Origin: Plumapathes pennacea
Taxonomy: Eukaryota > Cnidaria > Anthozoa > Antipatharia > Myriopathidae
Direction: 5' to 3'
DNA length: 64,000 bases
Assembly (NCBI GenBank): GCA_964036295.1
Contig: OZ038468.1
Coordinates: 5,390,501-5,454,500, forward strand
Below the pieces are notes generated by a model. The model saw nothing but the letters and a program-made list of their open reading frames with translations. It was not told the origin of the DNA and made no database searches. Both the position numbers and the translations under genes were made by a program. Positions 36,171 to 46,652 of the stretch are shown here, one piece after another; position 1 is the first letter of the stretch; each line of letters opens with the position of its first letter.

Positions 36171-37304
36171 TCAATCCTTGTATTTCGGATTTTGTTTGAC
36201 CACTCTTCCATAACGGCTGACACGTGGACCGTTGTCGTTAGGCCTGTTGGGTGACGCTGTAACCACGCCCTCCGGCGGTTCCCGTCGAGCTGTAGGTGTC
36301 TGGACTGGATCAACAATAGGCTCCTCCAGGACTGGATCACCAATAGGATCCTGCAGGACTGGAGCACCAATAGGCTCCTCCAGGTCCCAGGGTGGCACCA
36401 GATATTCTTCTTTGGTCCTCATCAGGTGTTTCCGGTTTCGCCGGTACTCTGCGCCATCGTTGGTTTTGACTACATAACTTCTGGGCGTGCTATGTTTGGC
36501 GATAATAATTGCAGGTTCCCACGTTGCTTCAGGGTTCTTCTTCATTCGGATTGTATCCCCCTCTGCGAGTGGTGGGAGAGGTCTTGCTGTCCGGTCATAG
36601 TTCTTCTGAGTTGCTTGGGATTTCTGCCTTCCAGCAGCAAACTTGGTTGGATTGATGACAGAAGGTTTTAGCTTCCTCTGGCTGATAGGTAGAGTTGTTC
36701 TTAGCATCCGGCTCATTAGTGCTTGTGCTGGGCTTACTCCGTCAATAGGTGTATTGCGGTAATTTAGGAGTGCGAGGTATGGGTCTTCTTTGGTTTCGCT
36801 GCATTTCTGTAACAGGTCCTTGACAGTCTGTACAGTCTTTTCGTGCAGTTCACCAGACTGTGGGTATCTGGGGCTGATCGTGGTGTGTACAAACCCATAG
36901 TCTTCTGCGAATGCCTTATACTCTCTTGCAGAGTATTGGGGCCCGTTGTCTGATACAACTTCCTCCGGAAAGCCATGCCTGGCGAAGAACGACTTTGTCT
37001 TGTCTATGATCGTCTTGGCCCGCGTGTCCCGTAGCTCTGCAACTTCTGGGTAGCGGCTGTAATAGTCTACTACAATGAGATGTGCGCGGCCCTTCCAGTC
37101 GCACAAGTCGGTGGCGACTCGCTGCCATGGGCGACTTGGAATCGGGTGTGGCTGTAGTGGCTCCCGGTGATTAGCATTTCTGTGGCGTAGACATGTGGGG
37201 CATTTCGACACAGTATCTTCTATCTGTGAGCTCATGCCCGGCCAAAATATGCACTGCCTTGCTAGACGCTTGGTTTTCTCTATTCCTTGGTGCGAATTGT
37301 GCAA
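36171..37304 (-). pseudogene. Gypsy integrase
   Basis: Open frame of 377 codons. The zinc-binding HHCC region (HNSHQGIEKTKRLA then CPTCLRHRN) is followed by the core with catalytic Asp in VATDLCDWKG, Asp in VVSDNGPQY and Glu in LHEKTVQTVK, then a C-terminal domain with the RMKKNPEATWEPAII type segment. It is in a different frame from the RT region, with which it overlaps at 37171-37304, so a frameshift separates it from the rest of pol. Confidence 0.9.
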
Positions 37305-38745
37305 CTTGCTCAGTGTCCAAGCGCAGCTTTGGTGGAATAAGAATGTTGGAACTCCTGTAAATGATTCCGTCTTGCTCCACTAGCTCCTGTCTGAAAGCGT
37401 GGTATTGTCTGATTTCCGTAGGGATTAGCTGTTTGTTTTCAGGCCAGCCGGTGCGGATTTGCTGGATAAGCATTTGCATTGACTCGTCCATCGTAGTCTC
37501 CCGTCTAACTTCCTCCATTTTGCGGTCGGTGACGTAGCCAGTCTGTGACATGAGATGGATGTACTTTTCTGTCTCCATGTCTTTCTCGAACTGTTCTTGT
37601 ATTACTTCTGGTGAGAATGCTCGCGAGAGTGCGTCTGCTATGTACATCTCAGTTCCTTTCTTGTGCACCAGGGTGATGTCGTACTCTTGTAGTTGTAGTA
37701 GCATTTTCTGCAATCTCGATGGGGCTTGGGACAATGGTTTGCTAAGTATTGCTTCGAGGGGCTTGTGGTCTGACTCCACAATTATCTGTTTCCCATAAGC
37801 GTACTGATGGAATCTCTTGCATCCAAAGACAACTGCCAGAAGTTCTTTCTCAATTTGAGCATACCGCTGCTGCGTTTCATTGAGTGCTTTTGAAGCGTAC
37901 GCTACTGGCCCTTGATCTTGAAGCAACACTGCGCCCATGCCCTTCTGTGACGAATCGACCTGTAGCGTGACTGGTTTCGAAACATTGTAATATCTTAGTG
38001 TTTCCGGATGTGTGAGATTGCGCTTGAGGTCATCAAACGCTTTGTCGTGGGATTCCAACCAGCAGAATTCTGTGCCTTTCTTGGTTAGTTCTCGGAGTGG
38101 TGCTGTGATGTCCGATACATTTGGTGCAAACTTCGCGATGAAGTTTACCATTCCGAAGAGTCTTAGGACATCTTGTCTGCTCTCTGGTCTTGTATACTCC
38201 AGAATGGCTTTGATCTTGTTGTCATCGGGCTTCACGCCCCGTGCAGTGAGGGTCTCTCCCAAATAAGATATTTCCGTCTTGCGGAATTCACATTTATCCT
38301 TGTTGAGAGTCATATTTACTTCTTTCGCGCGCTCAAGTACACGTTCTAGGTTCTTGTCATGGTCTGGGATTGTCTTGCCCCAGACCAGAATGTCGTCAAT
38401 ATCTGTTTCGAATGTCGTTGAATTTCTCGGCGACCGTTCTGTGAAACACTTCTTGTGCAAATACAACTCCAAATGGGACGACTGTGAAGCGATATCGATC
38501 AAACGGAGTGTTGAAAGTTGCGAGGTACGAGCTCTGTTTGGTCAGTGGTATCTGCCAGTAACCGGATGTGGCATCAAGTTTACTGAAGTACTTGGCTCCA
38601 GCGGCTTGTTATCTCCTGCTGTGTGGGGAGTTGATAGTGTTCCCGCTTTATTGCCTTATTTAGGTCACGTGGGTCGATACATTCTGAGCTTTCCCGATCG
38701 CTTTTCATTGACAACCATTGAGTTCACCCACTTGGTTGGCTCGTG
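37171..38745 (-). pseudogene. Gypsy reverse transcriptase and RNase H, frameshifted
   Basis: RT palm motif is DIDDILVWG (38385-38411). The RNase H domain follows with VDSSQKGMGAVLL, EKELLAVVFG and ADALSRAF. The N-terminal fingers and palm are present but lie in other frames, with breaks near 38410, 38603 and 38667, so no continuous polymerase can be made. Confidence 0.9.
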
Positions 38746-39291
38746 AACTTTAATGATGATCCCCCTTTCTTCCATGCTCTCCAGCTCATCTTGCACTCGT
38801 TCCCGTAGAGCGGCAGGGATTTTTCTTGGTGGGTGGATGGTCGGGGAAACACTTGGGTCAATCTTGATTTCATATGGTTCTGAAATGCAACCAAGACCTT
38901 CGAAACATGACTCGTATTTCGAGAAGATCTGGTCGGACGTGAGTCCCGTTAGTGCGCAGGCATCTCGCGTGTGTTCTCGGTCATGTATCTCGTTGATGTT
39001 ATGAAAAGTGATTAATTTCATGCTCTTGCAATTCTTGCACCCGAGCAGGGACTTTCCGTTTCGCACGATATCAAATTCTAACACCTCCGTTGTGCCGCCA
39101 TTGGCTCGACATTGCAGAAAGCACCTTCCCATCGTTGGAATGTTGTGGCCACCAAACGCTGTAAGTTTTGGTTTGCTTTGTTTGAGTTTGTGTCCTCTCT
39201 GCCTCTTGGGGACCGCTCTGTTGAAATCTTGTTCTGTTAGGATGTTTGCTTTGGCGCCCGTGTCCAGTTTCATTCTGACGACAGCGTTCAC
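38665..39291 (-). pseudogene. Gypsy aspartic protease and RT start
   Basis: Active-site LDTGAKANIL near 39256-39270 marks the retroviral-type protease. The frame continues to the RT entry segment (EPTKWVNSMVVNEK, SGKLRM) and stops at a frameshift near 38667. Confidence 0.88.
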
Positions 39292-40223
39292 TTGAATGGT
39301 CGCGTGCTCCTCGCTTCAGAGTCGTGCACACTGTCAATCACTAGTTCCCCAACTCCATGTCCGGACGAATCGCTGTCGTATTCGATGTCTCTCACCGGCG
39401 TTCGTGAATCTGTTGCGTAGTATAGCGTAGATCGACAGTATTTACCGAAATGACCCAGCTTGTTACAATTGTTGCATCGCTTCCCGAAGGCTGGACATTG
39501 CTTGGGCTGATGATTCCTTCCACAGTTTCGACAATTCCTCTGTGTGTGTTGCTCTACTCTGTGATTTGGATGCATATCTGGGGGTGTGTTCATCCCTTCG
39601 CTGTGCATGTGTTCGCGAGTAACGATTATGCTTTTTATCTATTTCATCTACACTCGGTGTTCCGGTTCCACTGTTGTTGAATGATTTGGCCTGTTCGATG
39701 GAGTCTTCTGCAGCTCTGCAGGTGTTCATGGCCTTCTCCAGCGTTAAATCAGTTGTTCGGAGTAGTCTTTACTTGACTTGACTTCTGATTCCGCACACTA
39801 TGCGATCACGAATGAGGCCGTCGGTGAGGTCTTTGAACTCACATGTCGCGGCAAGCGTGCGGAGGTCTGTTGCATACTCCCTCTGTTTGGCTCCTCATGA
39901 AGAACTTGTGCCTTTCGTACGTGATGTTCTTGCGTGGGTTGCAGTAGAGTCTAAATGCATCTCAATTTCATGGTGGTTCTGTGCCATGTTGGAACCCCTT
40001 CAACTAATACCGTTTCAGGTGGCAGTGTGAGTATTTTGTAGATCTCTCTTCCTCTCTCTCCAATACATAAAAGAAAGTATGAGCATTTCTCTTCGGCGGT
40101 TTTGCCTTTCAGCTCTGTTTTCTCGAACAACACCCAGTGTTCTTCGAATCTGCGGTAGTTCTCACGGAGATTGCCTTCAAAGCTGAGTGCATTGGGCGCT
40201 GCCCATTGTAGATTCGTTGCCAT
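39288..40223 (-). pseudogene. Gypsy Gag with zinc knuckles, frameshifted
   Basis: ATG at 40223 shortly after the PBS; capsid-like start (MATNLQWAAPNALSFEGN). Frames change near 39950 and 39730. The nucleocapsid part has two zinc-binding motifs, the second a canonical CNNCNKLGHFGKYC. Confidence 0.88.
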
Positions 40224-40256
40224 CGGACGTCTTCTATTTGCGAGGCGTGCTGAGGT

Positions 40257-40274
40257 ATCCCACTTCTGACACCA
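40257..40274 (-). other. Gypsy primer-binding site, tRNA-Leu type
   Basis: Minus strand TGGTGTCAGAAGTGGGAT lies directly next to the 5' LTR and is complementary to the 3' end of metazoan tRNA-Leu (ATCCCACTTCTGACACCA). Confidence 0.85.
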
Positions 40275-40451
40275 TGTCGTGTACCATGTATCCGTAACAG
40301 AACTATAGCAACTTGTTAGAGATAACTACTGCATTTATTCTCCGACCCGCTCTCTGGTCCGTCTCACTTCAGTTAACTCCCTCACACCATTCCCACATAA
40401 TAACTACATGAATAAATATGAATGATTACAATGTGATTAACATGTATTACA
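40275..40451 (-). repeat. Gypsy 5' LTR
   Basis: 177 bp, matching 35846-36022. Followed by ACACT, the target-site duplicate of 35841-35845. Confidence 0.95.
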
Positions 40452-40619
40452 ACACTGTAAATGGGTCGTTGGGGAAGTTCATTTATTATGATGGGGGGGT
40501 TGAGAGGGGGTGGGGTTCAATTTTTTGGCTGCCTAGTTGAAGAAATTCCCCCTTCGGGTGTGTGAGTGTAGGGAGACTCTAATATACGTAATAAATACTC
40601 ATTTCTTGACTCCACTCAC

Positions 40620-41256
40620 CCACTGGGCCAAACAAGTTTGCTATCAGACCATTTGGAGTCACAATGGATTGGAACTTCAGGGAATGTACTCGTTTATGCC
40701 CATTGTAAAGGATTCTTTGATTTTCACCTGGTCGACAAATGGGGCGGACGGTTCCATCGATGAAACCCCAGCAGTTTTGTAAAGCAGCGCCCTTGTCATG
40801 GATCACTTCTGCATATGTCTGCAGAGAGGCACGGGACAGGAAGGGCTGGTTGAAATCAGTAAGGTGATGGCCGTGTTCCTCGTAAATCCAATCGAGCACC
40901 ACGTTGGTCATCATGCTGATTTCGGGAACAGACCGACCAAATCTGGGAATCATGTCGCTATACCGACAAGGATAGGCCAGGCGCTTTAGCAACATACAAA
41001 GACCTTCCATTCCTCCAACAACACTCCTCTGCAGACAGCGGAAATCATCTGGGATTCCAAGGGCATCTGCCAACACTGGTAAATCGCTTTTCTGCACGCG
41101 GAACTCTGCTTTACATTCTTCGTCACTGAAGTTAGCCAGCGAAAATTCTTCGTAACTTTCGTGGGGAAAAGGCAGGTTTTTCGAAGTGTTTATGTCGTAA
41201 AGAAGAGCAAATTTGTTTGCTTTAATAATTCCTTTCGAGAAGGTGACCAAAAGCAA
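40620..41256 (-). CDS. Harbinger DDE transposase, exon 1 (N-terminal part)
   Basis: Open frame with LPVLADALGIPDDF, the helix-turn-helix-like region (GMEGLCMLLKRLAYPCRYSD), the LQTYAEVI stretch, the first catalytic Asp in NCWGFIDGTVRPICRP and HSLKFQSIVTPNGLIANLFGPV, ending at a clean donor (CCAGTGG then GTGAGT). The frame opens at TTG; no good ATG is seen, so the start or an upstream exon is unresolved. Exon 2 is at 26258-26670. Confidence 0.8.
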
Positions 41257-41436
41257 TTCTCTTGTTTCTCAAAAGCTTGTCATTTTATTCAGGCGCCAAG
41301 AAAGAAGGAAAGAAACGGGATTATCCGTTGGCATGGATTCAGTCAATTCGCCGCCAGAATGAGTAAAGTTTCGCACGGTTTGCTTAACCATAAAACCATA
41401 CCGTCGCGACGGCGACCAATGACCTCTTTCCGGAAG

Positions 41437-41495
41437 TGAATTTCTCTTCCGGTCGAGGTTCTCGGAAAGGGCCGACATCTGTTGATTAAGGTCCC
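41437..41495 (-). repeat. Right terminal inverted repeat of the Harbinger element
   Basis: Reverse complement starts GGGACCTTAATCAACAGATG and contains GACCGGAAGAGAAA as in the left repeat. The next bases outward on the plus strand are TAA. Confidence 0.8.
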
Positions 41496-41511
41496 TAATA
41501 AGAACTTCAGA

Positions 41512-41942
41512 ACTTGTATCACATCTTGCTTATTCCCACGTTCTGTGGAATCTCTGTGGAGCCTTTCCAAAGGATCAAGGAGAGGCTTCAGTTCTTTATT
41601 GAGTTTGTCGATGGTCGGCACTTCACCAATATTGGACGGATGTTTCTGTAGCATCTCAATGTTTTGAATGAATGTTGCTGCCATTTCCGACATAGCGTAT
41701 TTCGGTCAGATCTACCATTCGCAGTTGAAGTTCTTGAGATTTCTGAATATTGTGTTGATGTCTGGTGCAGGGTCTGCTAGTCCATACGGGGTTACAAAAT
41801 TCTTAGCAAATTGTACGACCCAGGATACACCCTGTGGGTCTTTTTTGGGCGAATACGGGTTTCCTCTGTAACTCATCTTGTTTCTCTGTGAGAAAAGAGT
41901 ACATTTCGAGTTAGTTTTTGGTGCAGCTGTGTTTTCGGTCAT
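41512..41942 (-). CDS. Hypothetical open frames beside the Harbinger right end
   Basis: Two minus frames (41712-41942 and 41512-41693) have protein-like composition, e.g. NPYSPKKDPQGVSWVVQF and TIDKLNKELKPLLDPLERLH. An acceptor-like TTTCTCACAG occurs near 41885. I do not recognise them. They may be exons of a gene that the Harbinger element landed in or next to. Confidence 0.25.
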
Positions 41943-42009
41943 TGCAAGGTTTTTATTTACACAGGTGAGTGCACATGATTTGGGTGCTTTTCTTATGATA
42001 CTTGTTTCT

Positions 42010-42222
42010 TTAGTTAGGCGTAACAGGTGTGAAATGTGCTGGTTTCATAGGGGTGAGGAGATACAGATCGTTGAGAGTTTTTACTTGCGACAGTGCAACG
42101 TAGGCTGATTCTGCAGAAAGATTTTTGAGAAATACTTTGGGCTTAATGTACTTTTCAAAAATTTTGAACTGCTGAACGAGCGACACGTGATACATGTACA
42201 AAATGATGCATATCAGATACAA
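42010..42222 (-). pseudogene. Fragment resembling the C-terminal end of a PIF1-type helicase
   Basis: ESAYVALSQVKTLNDLYLL matches the last conserved helicase motif (YVALSRVxxLxxLxL) of PIF1/Helitron helicases; compare [17 protein letters not shown] in the intact Helitron of this window. No other helicase motif is nearby and there is no ATG start, so this is a relic. Confidence 0.5.
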
Positions 42223-42512
42223 GCAAATGCCCTTTGTTGATCAACATTCACATTTTGAATGAATTCCGTGGAAATCGTAAATTTTGATCATTTTTGTAAC
42301 TTTAAAATAAAAGTTAAGCCCGGTCGGGCGGGGACACTTCTTGGATGGGTGACCAAAATCGAACTTTTCCTTTTTCAGTTTTTTCGGCTATGATTGCTTG
42401 TAGCTCATCAAGATTTCGTGATAATGCAGTGCAATTTTCAGGACTTGTTTCTCCTGGTTGTCACTGTAAGTGTGTGTGATAATGTTTTATGTAGACTGTA
42501 AACTAACGGATA
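42215..42512 (+). repeat. 5S-rRNA-derived repeat, copy 1 (SINE3-like)
   Basis: Positions 42312-42354 read AAGTTAAGCCCGGTCGGGCG then CTTCTTGGATGGGTGACC, matching the internal promoter (A box to C box) of animal 5S rRNA. The rest of about 300 bp is shared with 43174-43460 but is not 5S. The 5S 5' and 3' ends are absent. A SINE with a 5S-derived head, or a chimeric repeat, fits best. Confidence 0.7.
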
Positions 42513-43173
42513 TACAGCAACTTATGTAACGATACAAACGAGAGAAACTGGATCCTAGATATGAACTTATTATACAAGCTAAAAATCACAAAATGCGGTA
42601 GGGAAATGAATCAATTATTGTACAAATGGGATTCGCAAATTCTGACCTGCTGTTCTATGATATATGTCGATGTATCTCACATCAAAGCTTATGATGCACT
42701 TCAGATTTTATTGACCGGTTACGTCATAAGGAAGTACGCAATCGAAAATTTAATCGCTATAAAGGCAATATTCTGTAAGACGATATGCATACGTGATCAT
42801 CGATGAAACGTCTAACTGTACATTGCATTGATAAGGGTTGAGCTTCAACATTTGCTACTTATCGATCTCTGTGTTGATCGTGAAATCGTATGACGTAGTA
42901 CCCAAAATCTGTGGAAAATAAACGTCATAAACTTAATAGACCATATCATACAATTATACATAATGAATACATAATTACTTACACCCTGCAACAATCCAAC
43001 AACCAATACAAATGCACACAATCTTTAAAACGATGCTCTGCACTTTAAACAAAACCTGACCGAACAGATTTCTTTGAGTTCTGATCTATTAGGAGAGACT
43101 GGAACTGATGGTGTTCTGGGGTTTGGTAACTAATCAAGAGTCCCCATCGGAAATTGTCCCAGCCACAGGAGCT
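42513..43173. other. Spacer without identifiable genes
   Basis: AT-rich sequence between the two 5S-derived repeats; short ORFs only. Confidence 0.5.
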
Positions 43174-43460
43174 AGATACAAGGGGATGCCCTTAGATGAT
43201 TAACATTGACATTTTGAATCAACTCCGTGGAAATTGTAAATTTTGACAATTTTTGTAATTTTTAAAAAAGTTAAGCCCGGTTGGGCGGGGACACTTCTTG
43301 GATGGGTGACCAAAAAAAACACCCCATATCGAACTTTTCCTTTTTCATTTTGATCGCTTGTAGCTCATCACGATTTTATGTTAATACACTGAAAGTTTCA
43401 GAACATGTTTCTGGTGGTTGTCGCTGTAAATCTATATAATATTTTATGTAGACTGTAAAC
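43174..43460 (+). repeat. 5S-rRNA-derived repeat, copy 2
   Basis: Starts AGATACAAG and ends TTTTATGTAGACTGTAAAC as does copy 1. 5S-like block at 43269-43311 (GTTAAGCCCGGTTGGGCG, TTGGATGGGTGACC). It carries an extra AAAAAACACCCC stretch absent from copy 1. Confidence 0.7.
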
Positions 43461-43808
43461 ACACAGAAATATTCGTTAAATTGCAAAAACAAAATTTATG
43501 CTAAAAAAATTAAGACTTTGTATGGACAAGAATGGTGGTCAACATGCCATAACATCTGTTTAATGCAGATACCCAGTGATTTTATGCAAGTTGAAGCATC
43601 TCAGTAAAAGCTATCGAAAGCACAAAGAAAAAAATGACCCAAAATTAAGAGAAAATGTTGAGCAAAAGGAGAAATCACATCTTTCCGACAATTTATCCAA
43701 TTACTCTGAAACTTGGCATGCGCACTTCTTGCCTTACTGTCTTACCGAAATACAAAATATTAGCCAAATAGCAGATGAAAAATTTTTCCAAAAAAAAGTA
43801 AGGCTTGT

Positions 43809-44270
43809 ATGGGAAAACAAGAACTTCCATGGGCTGTAACTCTTCTCAGGGTTAGACCACACAGCTCATATTTCACAGGCACATCTGCCACAGTGTGTTC
43901 TGGCGAGAGGAAAGCAAAAGAGTTTGTTAATCCTCTACTTAATTCTATTAAAGTTTCTATCAATGGTGTTCCACACAAGTTATTTTCAGATGGAATTTTA
44001 CGAGAGGACACTTGGCCAGTGATTTTGAAGATTTGGTTATTTTGAGGATCATTTCAAGGAAATAGACTTTCATAACGACAAATTCGCATTGTGGGTTGAT
44101 TTGAGATCCACACCAGATAATAACCTTTATGGTGATGGAACTGTGGTAGGAAGATCACATGATGGTGCTAGATTAGTTGTTGACTTAGCCGGTATTGCAG
44201 GTGAGACTATTGTCACGTCTTTGTTGTATCTGATGCAGCAGTTTTAGTTAGTGACAGAGATGGAGTAGTA
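43809..44270 (+). pseudogene. Decayed virus-like structural-type protein fragment (uncertain)
   Basis: Across at least three frames one reads VSINGVPHKLFSDGILREDT, then FALWVDLRSTPDNNLYGDG, then DGARLVVDL and FVVSDAAVLVSDRDG. The pieces look like one protein broken by indels near 44030 and 44215. I associate this sequence style with a protein found with A32-type ATPases in invertebrate mobile elements, but that is a recollection and not proof. It is followed directly by such an ATPase relic. Confidence 0.4.
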
Positions 44271-44379
44271 AAAGAAGAGAGAATTCAACCATCCTCTTGA
44301 AATTCCAAGACTTAACAATATGATTTCATATCCAAAATGGAAGCTATGAAATCCAAAGTACCATTTCATTTCAGTGCTT

Positions 44380-45030
44380 GATCACTGGGCCGATTAATTG
44401 TTGAAAAGCAAAGTACTTGGTTGATCTTTTGAGAGGACCTTTTAGACATGTCTTTGACTTTATCGTCTTGATTTGCCCAACTTTTGCAACAAACAAAACT
44501 TATGAAGGATTTGTTAATCTTGATAAATTTTTCTTTGTCATGATGCCAAATGCGAATGAATCTGAAGATGTTGAAGAGTGTTTGGAAAATCTGTGCTGAT
44601 TTGTTTCACGATAACAAAATGGATGATCTACAAAGACAAACCAAAGTTCTAGTAATTCTTGATGATTGTGCAGTGAGTGCAGATGTTAAGAAGTGAAGCA
44701 GTAAACTCATCGATCTCGCGTTTAGTGGAAGACATGTTGGAATTTCTGTTTGGGTTTTGACACAATAATTGAATAGCATCGCAAAACCATTCAGAGAGAA
44801 TCTTGGATGTGTGATTGCGTTTCATAATCCAGAATCTGATGGAACAGATTTACTTTTCAAAAAGTTTGGTTCTGGAATTGAAAATAATGAAAAGAAAATT
44901 ATTTGTGAAATTTTAAAAAATGAGACACTCAAGAATTTGTTTTTCTCTTCGTCATCCATTTTCATATCATGTCGAAATTCCACAAACAACTTAAGATTTC
45001 GTTTTTCTCAAATAAAAATGGGAACTGAAT
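44380..45030 (+). pseudogene. A32/FtsK-HerA-type packaging ATPase relic
   Basis: The Walker A region is degenerate (GPINC, stop, KAKYLVDLL at 44387-44425). It is followed by FDFIVLICPTFATNKTYEGF, then after a frameshift Walker B VLVILDDCA (44646-44672), the sensor-like stretch HVGISVWVL, and in another frame NSIAKPFRENLGCVIAFHNP. The order matches genome-packaging ATPases of poxvirus A32 or Polinton type. At least three breaks and an in-frame stop in the P-loop make it non-functional. Confidence 0.65.
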
Positions 45031-45590
45031 GATTATGTAAGTCTTGAAGAGAATCAACCAAAAGAAGAATCAACTCCATTCGAAAAACCGAAACCAAAAA
45101 GAAAACCAAGAGCAAGAAAAAAGAAAGAAGAAATAGATCCAGAGGTACAAATTGAAATATTGAGAAAAAGAGATATTCTTGCGTCAGTTGCCATGTTGGA
45201 TGGTTTGGAAAAATATGTTGGGAGAGAACATAAGTGCAGTTGATATTAGAAAAAAGAATTCTGAAATAGAATCTTTATCCAAAGTTTATGAAGAAAAATG
45301 TGGTCAAGAATTAATGAAAGATGGAATGGGGGTAGCTGTTGAAGGAATTCTTAAAGGACTTTCGTATTTTCTTACTTTCGATGATGAAGAGTCTTTGAAG
45401 AAAGATTTGTTGGACAATAAACAATTAGGAAGAAGAATTGGGAGGTATGCGTCAAAGGTTTCTGAGAAATATGGAGATGTCGTAGCTTTTTTAAAAGTTA
45501 AGCTTGTGATATTGCAAAACATGTTTTCACTAAAGATGAAGAAAAGAATGTCGTATTTACGAAAGATGAATCTGTTGAACATAAAATAAA
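45030..45590 (+). pseudogene. Basic, coiled protein relic of the virus-like block
   Basis: First frame reads YVSLEENQPKEES and KPKPKRKPRARKKKEE, then EILRKRDILASVAMLDGLEK. A frameshift near 45225 leads to SEIESLSKVYEEKCGQELM and DDEESLKKDLLDNKQLGRRI. Alpha-helical, lysine-rich; family unknown. It follows the ATPase relic on the same strand. Confidence 0.4.
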
Positions 45591-45673
45591 GAAAGAATAG
45601 ATGTATTTCTATATGTTAGCATTTTGTTAGAAAAATGCTAACACAATTTAAAAGTATCAAAAATTAAAGTAAA

Positions 45674-46266
45674 ATGGAAGAATTAGAAAGTTCCAAAAGA
45701 AAATTTGTACCCGACTATTCCAATGGATTCTAACGCTTTCAGGGTATCTGTCTGCTCAAGAATTCTTGAAACAGTGACACAGAACTTGGAATATGATATC
45801 AAGAAGAGAAACGAAAAATTGAAGAAACATTTTAGGTTGAGAACAGTAAACATATTTTCCTCGGCAGGTGCTACGCTTTTATCAGTATCTGGAGGAGGTG
45901 TTTCAGGGACTGGTTTTGGTGTTATTGTTGGTGCTCCTCTTATCGGAGTTGGTGCACTCTTAGGAGCGACATCTCTCGTGACTATTGCTCTCGACAAGGA
46001 AAAAATTAATGATTTACGAAAACCTAATATCACTTGGTCAATCCTAAATTACCAGCATTTATGAAATGGCCAATAAGGCACTTTCAGATGAAAAAGTTTC
46101 TGAGGAAGAGTTTAGGAAAACAAATGATGAACGAAAGAATTACAAATTACAAAGATCAGAAATTCTTAAGGTTCCAAAAAAGGAAGAATCTCTAAGAAGA
46201 TCACAAAGGATAAGAGATTTGACAGAAGAAATTTTGAAAGTTATTCGACAATCGAAAACTTCTTGA
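45674..46266 (+). pseudogene. Glycine-rich membrane-segment protein relic
   Basis: ATG at 45674 (MEELESSKRKFVPDYSNGF) with a shift near 45730. The frame at 45705-46064 then contains a long Gly/Val-rich hydrophobic stretch (VSGTGFGVIVGAPLIGVGAL), probably two membrane or hairpin segments. A following frame (46066-46266) is a charged helix (KALSDEKVSEEEFRKTNDER). Function unknown; minor capsid or membrane role is a guess. Confidence 0.4.
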
Positions 46267-46439
46267 ATAACTTGGATATCAACCAAAGAACTTTTGAAAA
46301 TTTATTGGATAAATTAGATATTGACATAAACATTAGCATTAGAACTCGAGATAGAGACCAAAGACTGGAACCAAGTGCTCCTTCAGCATATGAAAATGTT
46401 ATTTAAAAGTTTCTTGTTTTGTATTTTTAAATACAAAAC

Positions 46440-46652
46440 ATGAGCAAGAAAGCAATACTCAACGAAAAAGATAAACTAAAAGCAATAAGTTTTGCACAAA
46501 ACTTCGGTTCAGATCTAGCTGGCAGACCAACAGATGAATCTACCATTTTTCATAAAATGTTTCCAAAAGTAAACATGCAGGAGTGGATCAAGAAAAAAAA
46601 GAGGCTTACGATATGTTCAAAAAACATTTCCCATGCTTTTTCTTACAAATAG
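46440..46652 (+). CDS. Small hypothetical ORF (70 aa)
   Basis: ATG frame starting MSKKAILNEKDKLKAISFAQ, Lys-rich, no recognised domain. It is the last plus-strand frame of the block and ends against the convergent minus frame at 46606-46941. Confidence 0.25.
   Translation: MSKKAILNEKDKLKAISFAQNFGSDLAGRPTDESTIFHKMFPKVNMQEWIKKKKRLTICSKNISHAFSYK

Larger units (their letters stand above)
35846..40451 (-). mobile_element. Gypsy LTR retrotransposon, full length but frameshifted
   Basis: Two 177-bp direct LTRs (TG...CA) flank 4.25 kb with gag-PR-RT-RNaseH-IN on the minus strand. The target-site duplication ACACT is perfect (35841-35845 and 40452-40456). PBS and polypurine tract are in place. The LTRs differ at about 5 of 177 positions, so the insertion is not brand new. 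Coding regions carry several frameshifts. The order of domains and tRNA-Leu primer site resemble SURL/mag-type Gypsy elements. Confidence 0.95.
24333..41495 (-). mobile_element. PIF/Harbinger DNA transposon interrupted by Helitron and Gypsy insertions
   Basis: Left end GAGACCTTAAGCAACAGACG and right end (reverse complement) GGGACCTTAATCAACAGATG match, and the match resumes at GACCGGAAGAGAAA about 40 bp in. Flanking trinucleotides are AAA (left) and TAA (right), close to the TWA duplication of Harbinger. Inside are the two genes expected of this superfamily: a Myb-like protein (25.2 kb, plus) and a DDE transposase (minus) whose exons lie at 40.6-41.3 and 26.3-26.7 kb. About 13.5 kb of later insertions occupy the transposase intron. 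Without them the element would be about 3.6 kb, a normal size. Confidence 0.8.

Noticed and set aside
38012..38746. Plus-strand ORFs over the Gypsy pol region
   Set aside because: Antisense shadows of RT and RNase H; no recognisable motifs.
42312..43311. Functional 5S rRNA genes
   Set aside because: Only the internal promoter region is recognisable; both ends of 5S rRNA and the T-run terminator are missing.
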